Shown here piece by piece: positions 8,262 through 16,437 of a DNA stretch of 38,718 nucleotides (positions within the stretch are counted from its first letter, which is position 1; each line of letters begins with the position of its first letter). Source of the stretch: Synergistes sp. (lineage in GTDB: Bacteria > Synergistota > Synergistia > Synergistales > Synergistaceae); NCBI GenBank assembly GCA_017537925.1, contig JAFYJW010000031.1, positions 1-38,718 of the forward strand. Reading direction: 5' to 3'. A program made the position numbers and the translations under genes. The notes under the pieces were generated by a model. It was not told where the DNA came from, did not search any database, and saw nothing but the letters and a program-made list of their open reading frames with translations.

Positions 8262-9695
8262 ATGCGGATGCTGCATCTTGTGATCGGCGCGGCGGCGCTT
8301 GCCGTGCTGGCAGGTATTTATATCGTTATGTCTCTTTCACGCTTTCGCGAAAGCGCGGGTGCGATGGAGCAGACCGCGCGCGAAGTGCTTATGCGCCTCC
8401 AGAAAGCCGAGGAATGCATAGGCGACGCCGAACAGCGCATAGAGGACGGATTTGCGTCGATGCGCAAGGAACAGCGTGAAGCGGCCCTTGACGCGCGCAG
8501 CGAGCAGTCGCGCGCGATCGAGACGTTCGGGGACGCCCAGGCCAAGAGGATAAAGGACATCGGAGACGCGCAGCGCGATAATTTTACCGCCTTTGCCCGT
8601 CAGATATCGGGAATAGGCGACGCGCAGTCGGCGCTCGTAAAAGAGATGAGCGAGAACCAGAGCGAAAGCCTCGCCGCGTTCTCACAGCAGCTGACCAACA
8701 TAAGCCGCCTGAATGAAGAAAAGCTGGAAGCGCTGCGTTCGTCTGTGGATCAGCGTATGCTGGAACTCAGGAAAAGCAGCGAGGAACGGCTGGAAAAGAT
8801 GCGCGCCACCGTCGACGAGCAGCTGCACTCAACTCTTGAGAAGCGTCTCGGGGAAGCTTTTTCGACAGTGTCGGAGCGCCTTGAGCTCGTACACAAGGGG
8901 CTCGGTGAAATGCGCGCGCTTACCGCAGACGTGGGAGACCTGAGAAAGGTCCTTTCAAACGTCAAGACGCGCGGCATATGGGGAGAGATGCAGCTTCAGG
9001 CGCTTCTTCAGCAGATGCTTACAAAAGAGCAGTACGCTGAAAACATCGCGACCCGCCCCGGGAGCGCGGAAAGGGTGGAATTCGCAGTTATTCTGCCCGG
9101 AGCGAACGGCACGGGCAGCATCTATCTGCCGATCGACTCAAAATTTCCGCTGGAAGACTACAGCCGCATAGTATCAGCTTCGGAGGGAAACGACGCGTCT
9201 GCGGTAAACGAAGCAAGAAAAGCTCTGCAGATACGCATTCTGGATGAAGCGAAGGATATCCACAACAAATATGTCGAGCCGCCATATACGACGGATTTCG
9301 GAATACTGTATCTGCCGGTCGAAGGGCTGTACGCCGAAGTGCTGCGCATAGACGGCCTCTGCGAAAGGATGTCGCGCGATTACCGCGTGGTGCCGGCAGG
9401 TCCCGTCACGATCTGCGCGCTGCTGAACAGCCTTCAGATGGGCTTCAGGACGCTTGCCATCGAAAAACGCTCAAGCGAGGTATGGGAACTTTTAGGCAAG
9501 GTGAAGACGGAATTCGAAAAGTTCGGCGATATACTTGACAAGACAAGGAAAAAGATGAACGAGGCCGCAAAGGAGCTCGACCGCGCCGGCAACCGCACAA
9601 AGGCCATAAACCGCGCCCTTAAAAAAGTCCAGCAGCTGCCGTCGGGAGAAGATATATCCGACGATGACGAGTCTCTGACAAAAGAATACGAATAG
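8262..9695 (+). CDS. rmuC: RmuC-family DNA recombination protein
   Basis: This 477-aa protein resembles RmuC, a nuclease-fold protein that limits recombination at inverted repeats. An N-terminal TM anchor (about 6-24, LVIGAAALAVLAGIYIVMSL) is followed by a long charged, Ala/Glu/Arg-rich coiled coil (about 30-210). The conserved RmuC domain then starts at KTRGIWGEMQLQALLQQML and includes the LPIDSKFPLEDY and YTTDFGILYLPVEGLYAEVLR motifs. The C-terminal tail is acidic. The length is normal. The start has AAGGAG 5 nt upstream. It is a single-gene unit, divergent from pgm and ended by a strong hairpin. Confidence 0.95.
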   Translation: MRMLHLVIGAAALAVLAGIYIVMSLSRFRESAGAMEQTAREVLMRLQKAEECIGDAEQRIEDGFASMRKEQREAALDARSEQSRAIETFGDAQAKRIKDIGDAQRDNFTAFARQISGIGDAQSALVKEMSENQSESLAAFSQQLTNISRLNEEKLEALRSSVDQRMLELRKSSEERLEKMRATVDEQLHSTLEKRLGEAFSTVSERLELVHKGLGEMRALTADVGDLRKVLSNVKTRGIWGEMQLQALLQQMLTKEQYAENIATRPGSAERVEFAVILPGANGTGSIYLPIDSKFPLEDYSRIVSASEGNDASAVNEARKALQIRILDEAKDIHNKYVEPPYTTDFGILYLPVEGLYAEVLRIDGLCERMSRDYRVVPAGPVTICALLNSLQMGFRTLAIEKRSSEVWELLGKVKTEFEKFGDILDKTRKKMNEAAKELDRAGNRTKAINRALKKVQQLPSGEDISDDDESLTKEYE

Positions 9696-9729
9696 AACGC
9701 CGTCTGCGTCTTTACGCATCAAATATTCA

Positions 9730-9768
9730 CGCCGTGCATGATAAAAGCCGCATGCACGGCGATTTTCA
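9730..9768 (+). terminator. Rho-independent terminator of rmuC
   Basis: A perfect 11-bp stem (CGCCGTGCATG / CATGCACGGCG, 10-nt loop) is followed by ATTTTCATT on the plus strand, 34 nt past the rmuC stop. Confidence 0.8.
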
Positions 9769-9780
9769 TTATCATGCGGT

Positions 9781-9810
9781 AAACAAACGTCCCGCGCGGC
9801 GCGCGGGACG
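9781..9810 (-). terminator. Rho-independent terminator of the serpin gene
   Basis: A perfect 10-bp stem CGTCCCGCGC / GCGCGGGACG with a 3-nt loop (9788-9810) is followed on the minus strand by TTTGTTT. It faces the rmuC terminator, as expected between convergent genes. Confidence 0.75.
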
Positions 9811-9867
9811 CATATCATTAAACGACATAAGGCGGTTTGCCGGGCGTTCTTAACATCCGTAAAGCCG

Positions 9868-11394
9868 CTACGGTTTCATATACCTTCCGATAAAGAGTAT
9901 CGCGTTGCTCTTGTTGTCTTTTATAAGATATATGAACGGGTGATCGGCGCGGAAGATCACGACGTCTTCCTGAGGCGCCGCAAGCGATGATTTCATCATG
10001 ATTATCGCCGTAGCCGCGGCCGCTTCGGTGCCCTCTTCCGCAACGTCCACAAAAGTCTTGTGCAGGACTTTGTCTATCTGTATCTCTCCCGTCCCGTTTA
10101 TGCCGGAGAAGTCGGCGCGGGATGAAAAAGCGGAACGCATCCCCATATCCGACAGCATATCGGAAAGCTCGTAGCTGCTTTCCTGCTTGAATTTCGGCAT
10201 GGATATATCTACACGGCGCGGTATAAACCTGCTCGTCCATTCCGACAGCTGCTGCTCCGTCAGTATCTTTTCGACAGCATCAAGCCCTTTCTTTCTGTCC
10301 GGCAGTATCACCAGCATCGAAAAGAGATCGCCCTTATACGGCATTTCCACTATCTCACATTCGGGAAACTTCGCGTAGTTCGCTTTGCCGCCTCTGCGGC
10401 GCATCGTTACAACGTTTACGGAATGGTCTTCTGTCGGCCAGAACGGACGCGGTTCGGTGTTCTCCGGCTGGAACTCGTCAAGCCACGACGACTTGAAATA
10501 GACCGCGTTTGTGAGCGTAAGGACCGTGTCGCGCGTAAACGCGCCCTGCGGCACGAGATCCTTTATCTTATTATTCGTGTTTTTTTCCACCCATTTGTTG
10601 ACAGTTCTGCGTGAATTTTCAGGCGCTCCGGCGTAGTCGAGCGGGGAAAGCGAAGCCCCGTAATATTCTTCGAGCGTCTGCGCGAACTCCGGCAGTATCT
10701 TTTCTTCCTTTGCCGGCCACAGCGCGTTTGCGCAGCTCACCTGCGCTACGTCCTGCGGGACTCCGTTGATCGCGTTTATAAGGGCGCCCATGCTCTTATG
10801 CACATCCGGGGAGAAGAAAAGAACTTTTTCCATTTCTTTCTCCGTTGCGCCGCGCGCGCCGGCATATGTCATCGCAAGAGCCGTCGAAACGCTGTACGGA
10901 GATATGAAGAAGCTGCTTCCGGATCTTGACGAAGCGGTGCGCTTATAAAGATCGAACGTAAAGCTGTTCACCACGCGCGCAGCCTCCGCGGAAAGCGCGT
11001 CAGCCTTCGCGGCGTCATCCGCCGCGGTAAGTCCTGCGCGCATCGCCGCTATCTCTATATCTTTGCGTATCTCATCGTAATCATAGCCCGCCTGCCTGAA
11101 AGAATCCTTATACGCGGCCGCCAGCTGCTTCATAACAGAAAACTCCGCGTCGCCCAGCTTCTCAGGCTCGTTTTCCGCATGCTTGAGAGCCATAACGATC
11201 ATGGAAGCCACCTGAGTCGGCGTGAAAGCGCTTTTTCCAGGCACTACTTCTTCATTTATCAGCCCCGCCTCGTGCAGATGCGAAAGAGAGTGATATGTCC
11301 AGTGGAACGGCGGGATAAGATCCGCAGTCCCGGCAAGAGCAGCGGCGGACAGGATAAAAATAAGCAAAGCTGCAAGAGCTGTCATTTTTTTCAT
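9868..11394 (-). CDS. Secreted serpin (serine protease inhibitor) with N-terminal SLH-like segment
   Basis: This 508-aa exported protein should inhibit serine (or cysteine) proteases by the serpin suicide mechanism. Residues 1-21 form a signal peptide. Residues about 26-60 (PPFHWTYHSLSHLHEAGLI) resemble an S-layer-homology-type repeat, and a helical linker runs to about 135. The serpin domain covers about 140-508. The reactive-centre hinge EEGTEAAAATA (from residue 453) matches the consensus of inhibitory serpins; counting P17 onward puts P1-P1' at Ser469-Ser470, with Lys468 at P2. The signature FRADHPFIYLI follows. ATG at 11394 is chosen because GGGGAGG precedes it; a TTG 21 nt upstream would overlap that site. 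It is a single-gene unit with TATAAT (11442-11437) upstream. The 151-nt gap to the divergent nitroreductase gene shows nothing else. Confidence 0.92.
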   Translation of the reverse strand: MKKMTALAALLIFILSAAALAGTADLIPPFHWTYHSLSHLHEAGLINEEVVPGKSAFTPTQVASMIVMALKHAENEPEKLGDAEFSVMKQLAAAYKDSFRQAGYDYDEIRKDIEIAAMRAGLTAADDAAKADALSAEAARVVNSFTFDLYKRTASSRSGSSFFISPYSVSTALAMTYAGARGATEKEMEKVLFFSPDVHKSMGALINAINGVPQDVAQVSCANALWPAKEEKILPEFAQTLEEYYGASLSPLDYAGAPENSRRTVNKWVEKNTNNKIKDLVPQGAFTRDTVLTLTNAVYFKSSWLDEFQPENTEPRPFWPTEDHSVNVVTMRRRGGKANYAKFPECEIVEMPYKGDLFSMLVILPDRKKGLDAVEKILTEQQLSEWTSRFIPRRVDISMPKFKQESSYELSDMLSDMGMRSAFSSRADFSGINGTGEIQIDKVLHKTFVDVAEEGTEAAAATAIIMMKSSLAAPQEDVVIFRADHPFIYLIKDNKSNAILFIGRYMKP

Positions 11395-11545
11395 TTTCGA
11401 ATACCTCCCCTGCAAACAATATCCATCCAGTATTACATTATACTATAAGAGAGATGAGCGCTCAGCCTTAAGCCAAATAGGGTAAAAAATATTGCCGTAG
11501 TGATAGAATGAGAGCATACAGATCGAAACGGAGTGTGATTCCACC

Positions 11546-12367
11546 ATGAGCATGTTTTCCGTAGACGAAAGCAAATGCACCAAATGCGGGATATGCGCAA
11601 AAGTCTGCCTTTTCGGCTTAATAGAACCCGGGGATTTTGGCTTCCCCCAGATAGATGAAAAGAAAGAGGGCAGATGCATAGAATGCGGGCACTGCGTCCT
11701 TTTCTGTCCCGCGTCCGCCAATGAGCTGTCATTTATGAAAGCAGAAGGGCTTACTGCGGCGGCGGATATCGAAATGCCTTCGCAGGACGCGGCGCTCAAC
11801 CTGATAAAAACCCGGAGAAGCATAAGAAGGTTCAAAAAAGAAGTCCTTCCGCGCGATACGTTTGACAGGATATTCGACGCGGTAAGCCAGGCGCCAACCG
11901 CTGTAAACCGCCAGCCTGTGCGGTGGATCGTGACAGAAACGCCGGAAAAAACTGCGGAAGCGGCAAATCTTGTTCTCTGCTGGTTCCGTGAGGTCATATT
12001 CAGTGACCCTATATCCCCCGCGGCCGTGCTGGGCGCCTCGCTTATAGCAAGGGCAAAGGAGGGGGAAGACGCGGTACTGCGCGGAGCGCCACATCTTGCC
12101 GTGGCAGTAGTGCCGAAAGAGCACAAACGGCCCGAAGACGGCGTGATAGCGCTAACATACCTTGAACTTGCCGCACACGCGCTCGGAGTCGGCTGCTGCT
12201 GGGGCGGCTATTTCCTGAATGCCGCGCGCAATTTCGCCCCGCTGCGCGAGTTCCTCGGGGTAAGAGAAGACGAATATGTATGCGGAGCGCAGATGATGGG
12301 ACTGCCCGCGCTCCTGCCCGCAAGACAGTATCCCGCACGGCGCGGGGCGGACATCAGTTGGCTGTAG
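11546..12367 (+). CDS. Nitroreductase-family flavoprotein with N-terminal 2[4Fe-4S] ferredoxin domain
   Basis: This 273-aa cytoplasmic FMN oxidoreductase has its own electron-delivery domain. Residues 1-60 carry two CxxCxxCxxxC clusters (Cys11/14/17/21 and Cys44/47/50/54, the latter followed by Pro). Residues about 82-260 form the nitroreductase domain, starting with KTRRSIRRFKKEVL and containing QAPTAVNRQPVRWIV and LELAAHALGVGCCWGGY. This fusion is common in anaerobes; the substrate is unknown. The ribosome-binding site (GGAG, about 13 nt upstream) is poorly spaced, and a second Met lies two codons on. Its 3' end overlaps the likely TTG start of the GTPase gene by 10 nt. Confidence 0.92.
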   Translation: MSMFSVDESKCTKCGICAKVCLFGLIEPGDFGFPQIDEKKEGRCIECGHCVLFCPASANELSFMKAEGLTAAADIEMPSQDAALNLIKTRRSIRRFKKEVLPRDTFDRIFDAVSQAPTAVNRQPVRWIVTETPEKTAEAANLVLCWFREVIFSDPISPAAVLGASLIARAKEGEDAVLRGAPHLAVAVVPKEHKRPEDGVIALTYLELAAHALGVGCCWGGYFLNAARNFAPLREFLGVREDEYVCGAQMMGLPALLPARQYPARRGADISWL

Positions 12368-14265
12368 ACGAGCCGCGCACACTTGTAACAGGCATATTCG
12401 CCCACGTCGACGCCGGCAAGACGACTCTTACCGAGCAGCTGCTCTATCTGGCAGGCGCCGTGCGTTCGCCGGGGCGTGTAGACAGCGGAAGCGCTGTCAC
12501 CGACTTTCTGGAGCTTGAGCGCAGAAGGGGCATATCCGTCCGGGCAGCGTCCGCTTCCATCGAATGGCAGGGCGCAAGGATAGGGATAATCGACACCCCG
12601 GGGCACAGCGATTTTTCCGCTGAAACGGCGCGCGCAGTAAGGGCCATAGATGTAGCCGTCGTTGTTATCTCCGCTGCCGACGGCGTTCAGTCGCAGACAG
12701 AAGCTGTATGGGCGGCGCTCGAAAAGAGCGAAAGGCCCGCGCTTTTTTTCATAAACAAGACAGACCTTGCCGGAGCCGATATCAGCGCCTGCATGAAGGA
12801 TATTGCCGAGCTGACCGGCATGCCGCCGAAGATGACGGATCCGAAAAGCAGAGCCTCGCTGTGCGAGAATTTTGCCGAATACGACGACAGCGCGCTTGAA
12901 AAATACATAGAAAAGGGCGAGGACGCGTTTTCACGGCAGGAGTTGTCGGTCCTGTTAAAAAAAGCCGTTTACGGGCGCATTGCCGTTCCTGTGCTCACCG
13001 GCTCGGCTCTGCGCGGAGATGGCGTAAAAGAGCTTCTTGACATGCTTTCGATGCTTGCGTCCGAAGGCAGCGGCGACGGCCGGCTGGCGGGAGTCGTATT
13101 CAAGGTCGGGCACAGCGCTTCTTTCGGAAGAGCCGCCTATGTGCGGCTTTTTTCAGGCGCTTTGAAAAACCGCGACACGGTGCGCTGCGCAGGCGCAGAT
13201 GAAAAAGTCACTCAGATACGGGATGTAATGGGCGCCAGGGAAAAGGACGCCGGCGTGCTTCGCGCGGGCGGGATAGGCGCGGTATACGGGCTGGCTCATG
13301 CCAAAAGCGGCGACGTGATCGGAGACGCCTCCCTTGTGCCGCCTGCTGCGGAGATAGCGTCTCCCGCGCTGCGCGTGAAGATAGCGCCGAAGGATGCGCA
13401 GCAGTATCCGGCGCTCTCCGCCGCGCTCTCCGAGCTGTGCGCCGAAGACCCTCTTCTTGACGTGATATGGGAGAAAGAACAGCGCGAGATGCTGGTCCGG
13501 GTCTCGGGACTTGTCCATATAGAGATACTTCAGACATTGCTCGAAGAAAGATTCGGACTCGGCGTGGATATCGGAAAGCCTGTCGTCATCTACAAAGAAC
13601 GTCCTCTGAAGCGCGCGCGGGGCTTTGTGGAATATACTATGCCCAAGCCATGCTGGGCCGTTATGGAGTTCGAAATAGAGCCGCTCCCGACAGGCTCGGG
13701 ATATGTATTTGAGAGCAGAGTGCCCGACGACAGGATATTCATGCGCTATCAGGCGCAGGTGCGCCAGACTATTCCCGAAGCGCTCTCGCAGGGGCCGCAG
13801 GGATGGGAGGTCACTGACATAAAGATATCTCTCACAGGCGGAGAGCACCACACAGTACACACGCACCCCCTTGATTTTGTGCTGGCGACTCCGATGGGGA
13901 TAATGGACGCGCTTGTGAATTCCGGTACGGAACTGCTTGAGCCGATACAGAGGTTTCGCATGACATTTCCCGAAGAAGCGGGCGGAAGGGTGATAGGCGA
14001 GATAATCGCTATGCGGGGCCAGTTTGAAACGCCTGCGGTAAAAAAAGGCGTCTTCACAATGGAAGGCACGCTGCCGCTTGCGACAAGCATGGATCTTCCG
14101 GTGCGCATATCTCAGATCACAGGCGGCAGAGGAACTTTTTCTTCAATACCGGCAGGCTATGCCCCCTGTCCTCCGGGAGAGGGGCACGCGGTCCCATACA
14201 GAGGAATATCTCCTCTTGACCGTGCAAAATATATTCTTTACAAACGTGGCGCTCTCGGAGCGTAA
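12358..14265 (+). CDS. TetM-like translation GTPase
   Basis: This 635-aa GTPase of the EF-G/TetM family acts on the ribosome. Motifs with the TTG start are G1 AHVDAGKTT (15-23), G2 RGISV (57-61), G3 DTPGH (79-83) and G4 NKTD (133-136). The middle holds domains II and III, and the C-terminal domains IV and V include THPLDFVLATPMGIMDALVNSGTELLEP read in sections. The C-terminal end SPLDRAKYILYKR resembles the chromosomal TetM-like factors of anaerobes rather than classical TetM. Tetracycline resistance therefore should not be assumed. The TTG at 12358 gives the expected N-terminal length and overlaps the nitroreductase stop, implying coupling. An ATG at 12280 would add 26 unlikely residues inside the upstream gene. 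Confidence 0.88.
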   Translation: MAVDEPRTLVTGIFAHVDAGKTTLTEQLLYLAGAVRSPGRVDSGSAVTDFLELERRRGISVRAASASIEWQGARIGIIDTPGHSDFSAETARAVRAIDVAVVVISAADGVQSQTEAVWAALEKSERPALFFINKTDLAGADISACMKDIAELTGMPPKMTDPKSRASLCENFAEYDDSALEKYIEKGEDAFSRQELSVLLKKAVYGRIAVPVLTGSALRGDGVKELLDMLSMLASEGSGDGRLAGVVFKVGHSASFGRAAYVRLFSGALKNRDTVRCAGADEKVTQIRDVMGAREKDAGVLRAGGIGAVYGLAHAKSGDVIGDASLVPPAAEIASPALRVKIAPKDAQQYPALSAALSELCAEDPLLDVIWEKEQREMLVRVSGLVHIEILQTLLEERFGLGVDIGKPVVIYKERPLKRARGFVEYTMPKPCWAVMEFEIEPLPTGSGYVFESRVPDDRIFMRYQAQVRQTIPEALSQGPQGWEVTDIKISLTGGEHHTVHTHPLDFVLATPMGIMDALVNSGTELLEPIQRFRMTFPEEAGGRVIGEIIAMRGQFETPAVKKGVFTMEGTLPLATSMDLPVRISQITGGRGTFSSIPAGYAPCPPGEGHAVPYRGISPLDRAKYILYKRGALGA

Positions 14266-14279
14266 AGGAGAAGAGAAGA

Positions 14280-14741
14280 ATGGGAGAGGATTATACTCTT
14301 GCGGCAAAGATTCGCGTCCGCTACAGCGAGACCGATCAGATGAAGGTCGTATACAACGCAAATTATCTTGACTGGTTCGAGATAACGCGCACCGAGCTCT
14401 GCCGCGGATGGGGCAGGGATTACAAGGAATGGGAAAACGAGGGATTCATGCTTCCGGTAGCCGAAGCATACTGCCGCTATAAAAACCCGGCGCGCTACGA
14501 CGATCTGATCGAGCTTTGGGGACGCGTCGCGGAGCTTAAGGTGCACAGCATAAAGTTCGAATACAGGATAGTAAACGCATCCGACGGCAAACTGCTTGCA
14601 TGGGGCTGGACAAAGCAGGCATGCACAGACTCCGAAGGAAAGCTGCTGCGCGGCGAACACGCGTTTTATAAATGGGTCCTCTCTGTGATGGAAAATGAAA
14701 AGAGGCAAGAGCAGCAGGCGGACTGCCTTCTCACTCGCTGA
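14280..14741 (+). CDS. Acyl-CoA thioesterase, YbgC/4HBT type
   Basis: This 153-aa single-hotdog thioesterase is cytoplasmic and probably hydrolyses short- or medium-chain acyl-CoA. The family signature is clear: RYSETDQMKVVYNANYLDWF (about 13-32), containing the catalytic Asp and the following aromatic Tyr, then ITRTELCR. A CRYKNPARYDD segment follows, as in YbgC/FadM relatives. The start has AAGGAGAAG upstream. It begins 14 nt after the GTPase gene and ends inside the following prepilin-like gene, so the four genes from 11546 appear to be one operon. Confidence 0.9.
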   Translation: MGEDYTLAAKIRVRYSETDQMKVVYNANYLDWFEITRTELCRGWGRDYKEWENEGFMLPVAEAYCRYKNPARYDDLIELWGRVAELKVHSIKFEYRIVNASDGKLLAWGWTKQACTDSEGKLLRGEHAFYKWVLSVMENEKRQEQQADCLLTR

Positions 14742-15174
14742 GCTGATAATGGCCCTCGCGGCCGCGGCGGCGCTCGTCTGTGTCTTCGTGCCGGCAGTGC
14801 GTCCTTCGCCGGCGAATGAGAGACGCATTGTCTATAATGAGGCGCATTCGCTCTGCCTCTGGATAAAGCGCCATATCTCAAATGCGGCAAGAGAGGGCGT
14901 CGACGTCAAATTCATTCTCACCGACGACGCCGACAAAAGCTATACGGTACGAGTGCACCGTGTGAGCGGAGCCGTGAGAAGCCAGAAGTTTTCCTTTGCG
15001 GGCAGTGATACGGTACTTGCTTACGAAGGCGCAAGGGAGTTATATTTTTCCGCGCGCTGGTTTACACTCACACCGGCAGCCACTTTTATAGTAAAATCAA
15101 AGCATAAGGCGGATATAAGATTTTTCGTTACGGTTTCCGGCGCCGGTTATGCGTCTGTAAAAGAAAAGTTGTAG
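14695..15174 (+). CDS. Lone type IV prepilin-like / pseudopilin protein
   Basis: This 159-aa protein has a prepilin-type N-terminus: a basic leader (MKRGKSSRRTA), then FSLAELIMALAAAAALVCVF, giving Phe1, Glu5 and a long hydrophobic helix after cleavage. The residue before the cleavage point is Ala, where Gly is usual. The rest (about 35-159) is a globular domain with a beta-rich end, like minor pseudopilins (GspH/FimT). No pilus or secretion gene is nearby, so it must use machinery encoded elsewhere or have another role. The start lies 47 nt inside the thioesterase gene with only a weak GGAAA ahead, but the leader argues for it. The specific function is unknown. Confidence 0.72.
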   Translation: MKRGKSSRRTAFSLAELIMALAAAAALVCVFVPAVRPSPANERRIVYNEAHSLCLWIKRHISNAAREGVDVKFILTDDADKSYTVRVHRVSGAVRSQKFSFAGSDTVLAYEGARELYFSARWFTLTPAATFIVKSKHKADIRFFVTVSGAGYASVKEKL

Positions 15175-15187
15175 GAGCCTGTGTATC

Positions 15188-15799
15188 GTGGAAAACAAAA
15201 GTTGGCATAAGGAAATAGATTTTCACTGTACTTTCGGCACATGGCCGTTCAAAAAAAGCCTTGACATAACGCCCTCCGGTTTTCTCTACTGCGGAGAGCT
15301 CTTCCCTTTGAAAACCATAACCCGCATCAGATGGGGAGTCGATCAAAAACGCGGAGGGCCTTTCCCGAAGTATTTTTACAACGCCGCGTTCGGCTCCGAG
15401 ACTCGCGAGATCATTATAAAAACAAGACAGAAGGACTTCTATGAGCACCTGTCGCAGCGCTTCTGGACCGCCGTAGGCAGGCGGCTGCTCGGCGAGATGT
15501 TCGCCGGTCTGCGCAAGGGGCAGAGCTATAAGTTCGGAGAGTTTTCCGTAAACGACGAAGGAATAAGCATAATGCGCGGAGGGCTCTTCAAGGCCCCGGA
15601 TACCGAAACATATAAATGGCGCGACCTGAAATGGGGCATCGTCAACGGCAATCTTGTCTTCACCGCCTCGGATTTTGACGACAAGCTTCTGACAAGCGCT
15701 TCATTTCTTTGGACCGACAACGCTCACGTCTTAAGCGTCGCGCTTGCGCTGATGCAGAAGAGCGGGCAGACGGAACGTCTGTCAAAAGCCTGCGCCTGA
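15188..15799 (+). CDS. Hypothetical protein, possible tandem PH-like domains
   Basis: I do not recognise this 203-aa protein as a named family. It has no signal peptide or TM helix. Two halves look alike in layout: a beta-rich segment with GFLYCGELFPLKTITRIRWG, then a helix (KDFYEHLSQRFWTAVGRRL, to about 100); and GEFSVNDEGISIMRG with YKWRDLKWGIVNGNLVF, then a closing helix (to about 196). This is the strand-then-helix pattern of bacterial PH-like modules. The GTG start has AGGAG about 12 nt upstream. It follows the prepilin-like gene by 13 nt and ends the operon before a bidirectional hairpin. Confidence 0.7.
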   Translation: MENKSWHKEIDFHCTFGTWPFKKSLDITPSGFLYCGELFPLKTITRIRWGVDQKRGGPFPKYFYNAAFGSETREIIIKTRQKDFYEHLSQRFWTAVGRRLLGEMFAGLRKGQSYKFGEFSVNDEGISIMRGGLFKAPDTETYKWRDLKWGIVNGNLVFTASDFDDKLLTSASFLWTDNAHVLSVALALMQKSGQTERLSKACA

Positions 15800-15833
15800 C
15801 GCCGGCATTAAACATCTGTTATCGATACGTTAT

Positions 15834-15863
15834 AAAGAAAGCGGGCTGCTGCCCGCTTTCTTT
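15834..15863. terminator. Bidirectional terminator between the 15188 gene and grdA
   Basis: A perfect 13-bp stem AAAGAAAGCGGGC / GCCCGCTTTCTTT with a 4-nt loop. Its T-rich 3' arm on either strand (CTTTCTTTT on plus, CTTTCTTTAT on minus) suits termination of both convergent units. Confidence 0.8.
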
Positions 15864-15897
15864 TGTCTGCTGCGTCAGATCCGCTGCGCCGCGTGCG

Positions 15898-16374
15898 CTA
15901 CAGCGTCGTTTTGCTGTATGCGCCGCGCATGCTTTTCACCGCCGCGGCAAGCGCAGATGAATCGAAAAAAGCTTCCAGCATGGAAATGCGCTCTTTCCAC
16001 TGCGTCTCATCGCATTCCTCACGAATCACTTCTTCAAAAACGTGATAAACAGGAAGTCCCAACGGGACTTCCGCAAGCGGACCTGCAAATGACGGATCTC
16101 CGTTCGTAACTGTCTCGGCATAAATCTCCGCGCTTTCGGCGTCGGATGTTCCGAGAATCACCACACAGTTTTCGGTTCCGTACTTTTCAGCGGCTTCCTT
16201 TATTTGCTGCTGAATCTGCAGATCCATCGCTCCCGCGGCGGATCAGTCAGGGCATTCGGTCGCGGAAAATATTACCTCAGCCCCCGAAGCGGCAAGGCAG
16301 GCTTCCAACGCCGGCCCCGACACTCCGCCCTCTTCGCCCAACAGGATGAGCTTTCTGCCGGTCAATCTGCCCAT
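15898..16374 (-). CDS. grdA: Glycine reductase complex selenoprotein A
   Basis: GrdA carries the carboxymethyl-selenocysteine intermediate of glycine/sarcosine/betaine reductase in Stickland-type fermentation. The gene has 158 codons with an in-frame UGA at codon 44 (16245-16243) read as selenocysteine. Before it lie GRKLILLGEEGGVSGPALEA and ATECPD; after it SAAGAMDLQ and a complete C-terminal domain (VVILGTSDAESAEIYAET, DPSFAGPLAEVPLGLPVYHV). This gives the family CxxU pair, Cys41-Pro-Asp-Sec44, whereas the GrdA proteins I know have CFVU. Length and Sec position match GrdA. ATG 16374 (or GTG 16377) has GGGAGG upstream. Ordinary gene calling would report only the part after UGA, starting at Met 16227. 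The gene follows trxA; grdB/C/D/E are not in the window. Confidence 0.95.
16221..16245 (-). promoter_or_regulatory. Selenocysteine UGA and candidate bacterial SECIS hairpin
   Basis: The UGA (16245-16243) lies at the foot of a possible stem. GATCC (16244-16240) pairs with GGATC (16225-16221), and an inner CGC/GCG closes a GGGA loop (16234-16231). Bacterial SECIS elements start right after the UGA inside the coding region, as here. Stem strength was judged by eye only. Confidence 0.6.
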
Positions 16375-16437
16375 CACAGAATACCTCCCGTTTGTTATTG
16401 TGATCTGTATGCCGTCCGGTGCTGCCGGACCGCAGCC

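Noticed and set aside
12280-12357. ATG 12280 as start of the TetM-like GTPase
   Set aside because: It lies deep in the nitroreductase gene and would add residues unlike the family; TTG 12358 gives the normal N-terminus.
12358-14265. Annotation as a tetracycline-resistance gene
   Set aside because: The C-terminal end resembles chromosomal translation factors and nothing mobile is nearby; resistance is not shown.
15898-16227. grdA as a 109-aa gene starting at Met 16227, or as a pseudogene broken by UGA
   Set aside because: The upstream frame is a full GrdA N-terminus with a good ribosome-binding site, and UGA sits exactly at the Sec position of the CxxU motif.
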